This document shows, piece by piece, positions 57,085 through 64,000 of a stretch of 64,000 nt of DNA. The stretch's first letter is position 1. Each line of letters begins with the position of its first letter. The stretch spans positions 19,158,001 to 19,222,000 of the forward strand of contig OZ316895.1 of NCBI GenBank assembly GCA_973895155.1. The letters are read 5' to 3'. This DNA comes from Marsupella aquatica. Its lineage: Eukaryota > Marchantiophyta. The translations under genes were made by a program, and so were the position numbers. The notes below the pieces were generated by a model that had not been told where the DNA came from, did no database searches, and saw nothing but the letters and a program-made list of their open reading frames with translations.

Positions 57085-58792
57085 TTGACATGGGTCTTAA
57101 CACCAAAAACGTCACTATGGGTGCCAAAACCATCTCCTTGTACCTGAGGATCACGAAGGGATGTTGTGAAGGCTGGTAAACACCAGTTTATGCCCTTAAC
57201 ACCAGACTATCATAGCAAGACTCCGTCACACATCACCCAAGCTCAATCCCTAAGAACCAAGGTTGGGAATCAGATCCGTGCTCATGATAGTTTTGGTGAT
57301 AAGGGGCCTTCATATTGGGCCCGTACACACAGGGCCTAGCGCTACGGTGCGCATATGTCTATACGTATGCTTACTATAATAGGTATATTTCTATTCCGCC
57401 GCCGGAATGTACCAATCAACCAGTGACTCCTGACTGATTCCCGGCTTAGGGACTTCTAAGCCATTGCCCCACCACTCTGCCATTCCACTCTCAGCAATCA
57501 GAGCTGTGACAGCCTTCACCCAACCCACTTCAATGCACCCGGTACACCTCTCAGTGGCACTGCTAGTCCCATCAAATACTCAGATTGCCTCGCACACACA
57601 CATATCCATGAGAGAAATGAGGCCTGAGAGGAAAACTCAATTAGATTCAAAGATGTGCACAATAGTTCACTGAGAACACTTGATCCGAACACTAGGCTCG
57701 AAGGCTGTCTCCTCCAAATTGCGACGTGGTTGCCCTGCAAGCTCAATCCTGAACCTGAGCCCGGCTCACTCCAGATTGCGATGGTAGATTGGACTTGAAC
57801 CAATCCCGTACTTGCCTTGCAAACTCAATCCTGAACTCAACCTCCTTCACTGCACTTCATTCTTGGGGCACATACAGATCTCACACCTCCATTTCAGAAT
57901 GTCAAGTTACGCATGCACAGTTGACTCGACTTCAAAGCTGGTACCAAGCCTAACGGCGATCTACCCCAGATTGCAATGAGGCCCGACCTCATGCTTGCCC
58001 TACAAGCTCAGCCCTGGCCATAAATCCCTTAGTGCTCTCCACCAGACAAAGGCCGGGACTCCCCATGGATCACGTAGCCTTGCCAGACTAAATTGTAAAT
58101 GCTCCTCTTGCTGCCCCTCAATCAGTATCTCAGCCTCCCTAATGTGTTCACCAAAAATCACATTGAAATCCTCCCCATAGTTTACAATCACCAACACATC
58201 ACCTATCACCAAGGCTCTATATCGGGGGAAAAGAACCCAGTTGTGTTGCCTACTAGAAAGAGCCACAATCCAGCTTGCAAACCTGGCCAACTGTTGCTGT
58301 GAAGCGTGGCTGATTACTCCCTGAGTAATAGCACAACCAAGCTCTCCCCAACACACAGCTTCCAAGCCCAGCCTTCCTTGCATAGAGCTCCTCCCTACTG
58401 CTCAGTCTACGTGAGATCACACAACTGAAGTTCCCCCCCTGCCTCTACCGGGGGGCTGCTCTATATACTCTCATACTGAGCCCAAATGGGTGGATACTAC
58501 GCTGCTGGAGCCCCATCCCAGCCCTAACAGAGCCGCCACTATCTCTAACTATTGAACCCTAACTCGCAACTTTATTTCTCTCTCGAATTGGCTATGTACT
58601 TCGGATTTGGCCCTCCTCCATGGTTTTTGCGAGCTTGCGCCTCCTCTCCCGATTTCTCTATTCAACCATTTGCTGCGTGGATAGAAGCGTTGGAAGCGGC
58701 TTGAGCTCCTCTTTCCAAAGAGGTCAATTATAGCCGATTTGGGCAAATACAGAGAAAGTTGTGCCCCCGCAACCGAGAGGGGTACTCATTGC
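57085..58792 (-). other. Unassigned insert with a possible minus-strand transcription unit
   Basis: On the minus strand a TATATA box (AGTATATAGAGC, about 58,461-58,472) lies about 80 bp before an ATG at 58383 that opens a 127-codon frame to 58000 (MQGRLGLEAVCWGELGCAIT at its start). I do not recognise the product. Further on, a motif like CTCCAGATTGCGATG followed by TTGCCCTGCAAGCTCAATCC recurs loosely near 57,711, 57,770 and 57,964. It could be part of an LTR element, but LTRs were not found. Confidence 0.35.
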
Positions 58793-59220
58793 TATGCTAA
58801 CCCGAGTTACATAGCTAACCTGAGTTCGGCTAACCTAGCTATCCTATCTAACCCGAGTAGAGCTAACCCGTGGTCTCGGGTTAGGCCGCTACCCGCTATC
58901 CGCTAACCTAGGCTAAGCTGAGCCCAAACCCGAACTTGCCTATGCTAACCCGAGCCTGAGTTTAGGCTAACCCAAGTTCAGTCTAACCCTGGCTCAATCT
59001 AACCCGAACCCGGGTTAAGCCTAAGCTGAAGCCATGCTGACCTGAGCTAAGCTGAAGCTATGTTGACCTGAGCTAAGCTGAAGCCGTGCTTACATGAGCT
59101 AAGCTGAAGCCGTGTTTACATGAGCTAAACTGAAGTCGTGCTCACATAAGCTAAGCCGTGGCCGAGCTTAGGTTAACCCGAAACCGAAGCCGGATCCGCT
59201 AATTCCGGCCACAAGTTAAC
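58793..59220. repeat. Satellite-like region: CTAACCCGAG-type and 26-bp repeats
   Basis: Loosely periodic CTAACCCGAG, CTAACCTGAG and related phrases fill 58,793-59,020. A clean 26-bp tandem follows, then decayed copies to about 59,220. There is no coding frame. Confidence 0.8.
59023..59152. repeat. 26-bp tandem repeat, 5 copies
   Basis: Five head-to-tail units start at 59023, 59049, 59075, 59101 and 59127. The unit opens AAGCTGAAGCCGTGCTTACA and ends TGAGCT. Units differ by a few substitutions and no indels. Confidence 0.93.
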
Positions 59221-59499
59221 CCGTCACACTAATCAGGCCATATCTTCCTTAATACACCTCCGTTTCCCGAGTGTTTTATATAGATTTTACTTGCCTTGAC
59301 CAGATCTTTCCAATGCTCTTTACAGATCCGGATTCGGTGATGTATTGAAAGAGATATGGTCGCCAACCATCCACGACATAGCTTTTATTTCCCTACTCAA
59401 CGCCATGATTGCCCTTATTCTTGCCATATTGCTAATTGTTATGCAATATCAATAGTTACTCCTTGTATACAGCAACCTACTTACTCAGATTATAGAATA

Positions 59500-60634
59500 A
59501 GGACCATGTCATCGGCGTCACAATTTTATAAAAACCCCCTTTCAAGGGATGTTTTGGAGACTTCTACGGATCCAGAAATAGCAAAGAATACAACTTTGGC
59601 AAACCCTGTCGGAGGTTGCTATGCTGGAGTTATCCATCTTTTGGATGACGATGGTGATGATGCAAGTCATAATGTCAATGATACCAAGCAGATGGGGACT
59701 CAACCTTTGTGTGATGTCGGGGACGACCATCGGGATGCCCCCCCAAAGGATCCCTTCCATCCGAGAGGTTGATGTTCCTTATGGGACCTGGCATCTCAGG
59801 CGGAGTGGTAGAGGTGCTGGACCTGTTTGCAACGGGTCGGTTGACCAAAGCGTTTTTGGAAGAGATGAATGTAGAAATCTCATCAAGGAGACTGGATGGA
59901 AGTCCGCACAAGGGGGAATTGTTGGAGTCGCCATTCACGGGTTGCGATTATCGTCTCCACATCGCCAGTTGTTATACTTCTGTCCTAACAATAAGTGTCA
60001 CAAGAGCCGAGGACGCAGAACTCTAGCTCAACTACCCCCCCCACCCGAGTCGCTCAAGGTTCAGCGTGGGACTTGCCTCTCCCATCCCGAGATAGATTTT
60101 CTGCTGGGATTAGGATACCAGATCAGTGGACTGTCCTATGTGGATGCAAATCAAGTTGGGGAGTTCCCATCCCCAATCGGGTCAACCTACAAATTGATGT
60201 TAACTCATTCCCCGAACGAATCGATCTAACTAATGTGGACCGTTGGTTGAAAACCCAAAATGGTAAGGGTGCACGACAGCGTTTAAGCAATACTCCAGAG
60301 TTGCTCAAGCGCATCGTTTTTGCTACACAATTCACATGAGAGTTGTTGGAAATGAGAAGGTACTACCGGAAATGGATGGGGTTGGAGATACTTGATCGCC
60401 ACTCACGAGACTGATTCACAAGTTCCGCACACATATTGGGTGCAAATCTGTTGTTTCCCTTCGTGTTCTTGTGAAGACTTTTATAAGAGGCATACACAAG
60501 GGAAACCATACATGTCTTGTAAACATCTGCTGTGGGTGTATTTAAACAAGTTTTCACTCAACCTGGAGAAGGACAACCTTGTCAAACAGCCGATTCTGAC
60601 TATTGGGGAAGTGAGGTGTTTAATTCCGTTATAG
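59500..60634 (+). pseudogene. MULE-like element 3' part with SWIM zinc finger (decayed)
   Basis: Fragments in alternating frames can be followed: VGGCYAGVIHLLDDDGDDAS; VLDLFATGRLTKAFLEEMNV; RIDLTNVDRWLKTQNGKGAR; MRVVGNEKVLPEMDGVGDT. A missing base near 60,391 leads to ETDSQVPHTYWVQICCFPSC. The SWIM signature C-x-C...C-x-H is clear (CSC at about 60,450 and SCKH at about 60,515), followed by LLWVYLNKF. SWIM fingers typically follow the DDE core in Mutator-type transposases, so I treat this as the 3' end of the gene that starts at 53300, separated by inserts. It could instead be a second, related copy. Confidence 0.6.
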
Positions 60635-60796
60635 ATAGGGGACTAGTCATTTATTGGAGATGCTAATTATAGGGTGGTGGGATGGATTACTCGAGTTTGT
60701 GGTTTCACAAATATCAATCTATTTTCACCGAGTGAACCATAATGTTAGCAAGGTCCATAATGTTATATTATATGGTGGTTGTGTTCGTTGTTTATG

Positions 60797-60814
60797 GCTA
60801 GCGATCTCTCTAGT
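60797..60814. repeat. 18-bp palindrome 5 (GCTAGCGATCTCTCTAGT)
   Basis: Lies about 160 bp after the SWIM-coding end. Confidence 0.8.
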
Positions 60815-60925
60815 CTTAGGAAGTGTGCAACAAACGGACAGAAACATCGACTTCCAGCCGTGTTCACCTATGGACAAGGATGTATGTAGTTCAGGGTTTG
60901 ATGATCAAAATGACGCCAGTTCTTT

Positions 60926-60943
60926 GCTAGCGAGATCGCTAGT
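60926..60943. repeat. 18-bp palindrome 6 (GCTAGCGAGATCGCTAGT)
   Basis: Lies 14 bp before the interstitial telomere repeat. Confidence 0.88.
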
Positions 60944-60956
60944 ATGATCAACGGAG

Positions 60957-60984
60957 TTTAGGGTTTAGGGTTTAGGGTTTAGGG
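60957..60984 (+). repeat. Interstitial telomere repeat (TTTAGGG)4
   Basis: Four perfect TTTAGGG units, the Arabidopsis-type telomere sequence, in an internal position. Confidence 0.97.
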
Positions 60985-61123
60985 TCAAAAGTTTATTGTA
61001 GAGTGATAGGATGTGTTCTTGGGAGGGAATTGTTCCCTCAAGTTGTTGAGGTAATACTCTGCCAAATTGATTATCTAAGATGAACCCATCAAAGATTAAT
61101 CTGAAATGTAGAGTCAGTCCTAT

Positions 61124-61141
61124 ACTAGCGATATCACTAGT
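61124..61141. repeat. 18-bp palindrome 7 (ACTAGCGATATCACTAGT)
   Basis: Lies in the gap between the convergent SWIM gene and the third, minus-strand gene. Confidence 0.85.
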
Positions 61142-61358
61142 CTGGGAAGGGTTCATGTGTGTCTCCAAAATAAACGACATATTCAAGGAAAGTGGGGCTC
61201 AAATAAACATACTATGGACAAAATGTCATTCAAGGACAACACAGAGAAAGGAAAGGAACACACAAACTTTACTTCTCATACATATTGAAAGTACATGAGG
61301 ACATGTCATTCGCTTGAAACTACAAAAATTTCAGTAAACCCACAACCTGACTCTCCGC

Positions 61359-63429
61359 TCAGGGGCTGGCCGCCTTCCATGCATCGGAGTCAGTGTCTGA
61401 CTCCGAATCGTAATCCAAAGAGGCAAGGCGTTCCTTGGTCCAGTAGTCATGGATCTCCCTATCAATCCAATATTGCTCCTCTTCTGCAAGCCTCTTCCTC
61501 TTTGATACGGCCTTGCGCTGTGTGGTATCCACCTTCGGCTTTGGTGGAGACTTTGCTGCTGGACCTGACTTTGGAGGAGTCGGTGTTCTCCTCAATGATG
61601 ATGATGATCCAATAGATTGACCGAGTGCGGTTGGGACACTGCTATCTGCGGAGACCTTCACAGTGTCGGCATTGGGTTTCTGCTTCGGCCGAGAGTCATC
61701 TTCTAGAGGGCCATCCGTCGCCGGGTTGTAACAACGGATCTCAAGTTGCCATTTCCCCTAAGGAGGATTGCTTTGAACCCTTGACATTTCTCTGCACTTA
61801 CAAAACCCAAACAATGATTAAAAAGAACGACATTCACCAAATGGAAACACTTTTCATGATGAAATACGATGAATGTCATGCCTTGTCGGAGAGTTCTTCC
61901 CTGAAAACAGCTCAGAACCATAGACCCGCGCATACCTGAACTGGATCTGGTGAGCGTTGAGAACTTGGAACACTGATAGCAGTTCCGAATGAAAGAGCTC
62001 GAGTCGGACGCGGTGGAAGTGATCGGGAGAATGATTCAGAAGACTGGTGGTTTTTGGGTGACTGGCTTTGTTTAAGTGGACGGTTCGCCTTGGGTTTGCC
62101 TATGGTTTGAACGGTAATTGTCCCGTTCACTTGCAAGTGACTTAATTAGTGTCCAAACGGCCTTAATCCTCCTTTCCTTGACAGTAATGACACGTTGATT
62201 CTTGTCACATGGGAATTGTGCAGTACTTTTTTGTTATGGGAATTTTCACATGTGGAAGCATGTACGTGGAGCCCGTACCTCATGTGAGTGGCTCAATGTG
62301 TTGGCGTCATTAGACTAGCGATTTTGCTGGCCTGAAGAAAATGTCATTTTGACTGATCGAAAATGGATCTAGTGCATTCAAGGGACTAGAAAATACTCAT
62401 CGTTACGCATTTCTTGTGTCATTTTTGTGTCATTATTTAATGATCAAACAGGGTCTTCATGCTAGTGAGGAAGATCGGACCTTTTTTTGGGCCCCAATAC
62501 AAGGGGAAATCTTGCCTGTGCGAGCAAAAATTCTACTGTTTGCTTGCACGTTACAATTACCCGTCAGACAATATAGCTAGCGTCCCATCCAAACTGATGG
62601 GACGAGATCCCTTCTCGGACTCTATCCATACAAGAAGCCTCCATACAGCGATCATCCGTACAGATAGTCTCTGTAAGCAGCCACGCCTTCCAGGAGGGGG
62701 TAAAGGGAGGACAAGGTCTTCCATAGACCTCATTGTTGTTGGATTGAGACCGCAGTCAAAACTGGTGTCGGGGCCGCAACAGTCACCGTGTTGTCTATCG
62801 GGGCCGTCTCTCGGGTCCGGACTTGTGCGGGCGACGATGTGTTACCCGGCCCATATCGATGTGCCCCTGGTGGTCTCCGGACAAGAGGAGGATGAGCCTC
62901 CTTGTCCTCTAAGCTGATGTTCACCGTATTCACCACGGATCGTACCCAAATGGTTGGTGCGACTGGTGGTGGAGAGCGGCTTGAATGAGGCTGAGGCGGC
63001 AGTTGTGATGGTGCCAATGAGTTGGCTACGGGTGTATGGTTGAAGTGTTGACTCGATTGTATTAGGATTCAAAAGGTCAAAGGGGAATCCAAGTGATGTT
63101 AGGATTGACGACTTGATCGTATTCAGACTACCAAATCGATAGTCAAGGAAGGACTGAACTTTGGCAGGTATATGGTCAAAGTGATGACACTATAAGTCCA
63201 CCATGCCCGGGATCATGAAGACCTCGTCCGGAAGTTGAAGGAGCGCTTCTTCAAAGCCGAGGTACTTTGAACCATTGAAGAAGATTTTGGTGATCTTGTC
63301 ATCTCGACAAAATTTTCTCTGAAAGGGAAGGTTGAGGTTGTTGTTGTAGTGAGAGCGCCCGGCCAAACAGATGAGTCATTCGTACTCTCTTTTAGCTTTG
63401 TACCTGTGTGGGTTGAATTTGGCAAGCAT
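61359..63429 (-). pseudogene. Possible third gene of the DNA element (unknown product, decayed)
   Basis: An ATG at 63427-63429 follows a TATA box at 63607-63615. The frame reads MLAKFNPHRYKAKREYE, a stop, then FCRDDKITKIFFNGSKYLGF and VQSFLDYRFGSLNTIKSSIL. A shift leads to a Pro/Thr-rich region (SSRSPPPVAPTIWVRSVV, NTVNISLEDKEAHPPLVRRP) near 62,730-63,010. Separately, 61661-61359 encodes a Ser/Pro/Lys-rich acidic tail (KRKRLAEEEQYWIDREIHDY, then SLDYDSESDTDSDAW). In-frame sequence extends it 5' to EIRCYNPATDGPLEDDSR before a stop. A palindrome lies between the two parts, as in the introns of the other two genes. That the parts belong to one gene is inference. No known family was recognised. 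Confidence 0.4.
62314..62331. repeat. 18-bp palindrome 8 (ACTAGCGATTTTGCTGGC)
   Basis: The most degenerate copy. It lies between the two coding parts of the possible third gene. A half-site (GCTAGCG) also occurs near 62,576. Confidence 0.75.
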
Positions 63430-63606
63430 TTTTGCTAGATGATTACCAATGGACAGAAATTGAAGCCAAAAGCAAATGGCCAAACTAGACATAATTGTGA
63501 CAGACATATGGTGAGGTGTGGTGGATAGCTAAGGAAGGAATGGACAAGCTAGGATCAAAGTTGGCGCAAGGAGTGAAGTGCCAATACTAAGCAAGGGAAT
63601 GGCTTG

Positions 63607-63615
63607 CCTTTTATA
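63607..63615 (-). promoter_or_regulatory. TATA box of the third minus-strand gene
   Basis: On the minus strand the sequence reads GGTATAAAAGGCAAGCC, about 180 bp upstream of the ATG at 63429. This fits a plant core promoter with a leader of about 150 nt. Confidence 0.6.
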
Positions 63616-63624
63616 CCCTGGTGG

Positions 63625-64000
63625 GACGTCGGTCGATTGGCCCCTGCCCCTTTATGATAGGCCAAGTTCTTCACGCTTATAGTGTACCGGCCACTCCGCA
63701 GGTCTGAATCAAGGCGTGTTAGAGAGCCGCTTCTTGATCCGTTATACGGACCCAAGGTAGACGGCCATAACAAACTCATAACCCGGCGGTATGGGTGGCG
63801 CTCTGCCGCCAACCCAAGCGTAAATGCTCTTTATTGACTAATTTGGTCATGATTACTAACTATTTTAGTGTTGCTATGCAAATAACTATGGACTACTAAG
63901 TCCGTAGCGTGTGTGATCAGCATGGATTAGGCCGGATTACTCATTTCCGGCCGTGTTGGCGGCGTCACAAGTTAGAATTCTAGAAATCCATAATATTGTC
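63625..64000. other. No gene seen at the window edge
   Basis: On the minus strand this is the upstream region of the TATA box. No terminal inverted repeat of the DNA element was recognised. Confidence 0.4.

Noticed and set aside
57700-58010. tRNA-like sequence near 57,785 (TTGGACTTGAACCAATCC)
   Set aside because: The inverted repeat around it does not fold into a cloverleaf and the A and B boxes are not correctly spaced.

Overview
The window is nuclear DNA of a land plant. The evidence is a plant-type Mediator MED12 gene, a plant-like TRAPPC12 gene and a trihelix factor, TTTAGGG-type telomere motifs, a plant U6 snRNA pseudogene, and a dense load of LINE, Ty3/gypsy, Ty1/copia and DNA-transposon remnants. 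Introns use GT-AG ends. A run of exactly 100 N marks a scaffold gap. The species cannot be named from the sequence; a seed-free plant is possible, but that is a guess.

Three host genes look intact. TRAPPC12-like lies at 7.1-10.3 kb (+, five exons, 531 aa). A trihelix protein lies at 25.8-27.5 kb (+, two exons, 304 aa). MED12 lies at 29.8-36.8 kb (-, one uninterrupted 2,331-codon frame, with a duplicated leader).

Almost everything else is mobile DNA. At 0.6-6.8 kb there is an uncharacterised repeat ('repeat X'), a LINE piece, a gypsy RT piece, and a U6 snRNA pseudogene fused to a LINE 3' end that carries a MITE. At 14.3-19.7 kb an old LINE piece is followed by a LINE with two intact ORFs. At 20.15-23.84 kb sits a young non-autonomous LTR element with perfect target-site duplications. 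At 38.0-41.3 kb a gypsy integrase-PHD remnant is joined to a copia remnant. At 41.6-50.3 kb a second repeat X is followed by two tail-to-tail LINE copies with telomere-like sequence at their junction and a false assembly gap. Comparison of the two LINE copies that retain a 5' end shows a 78-bp 5'UTR intron that is present in one and precisely missing in the other.

The most unusual part is 50.4-63.6 kb. It is a decayed DNA element with a plus-strand DDE/SWIM (MULE-like) transposase, a divergent minus-strand gene that reads a ParB/sulfiredoxin-like DGNHR motif, and possibly a third minus-strand gene. Eight copies of an 18-bp near-palindrome, GCTAGCGANNTCGCTAGC, lie in its introns and intergenic gaps and were not seen elsewhere in the window. 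Later insertions (a LINE 3' fragment, unassigned DNA and satellites) interrupt it.
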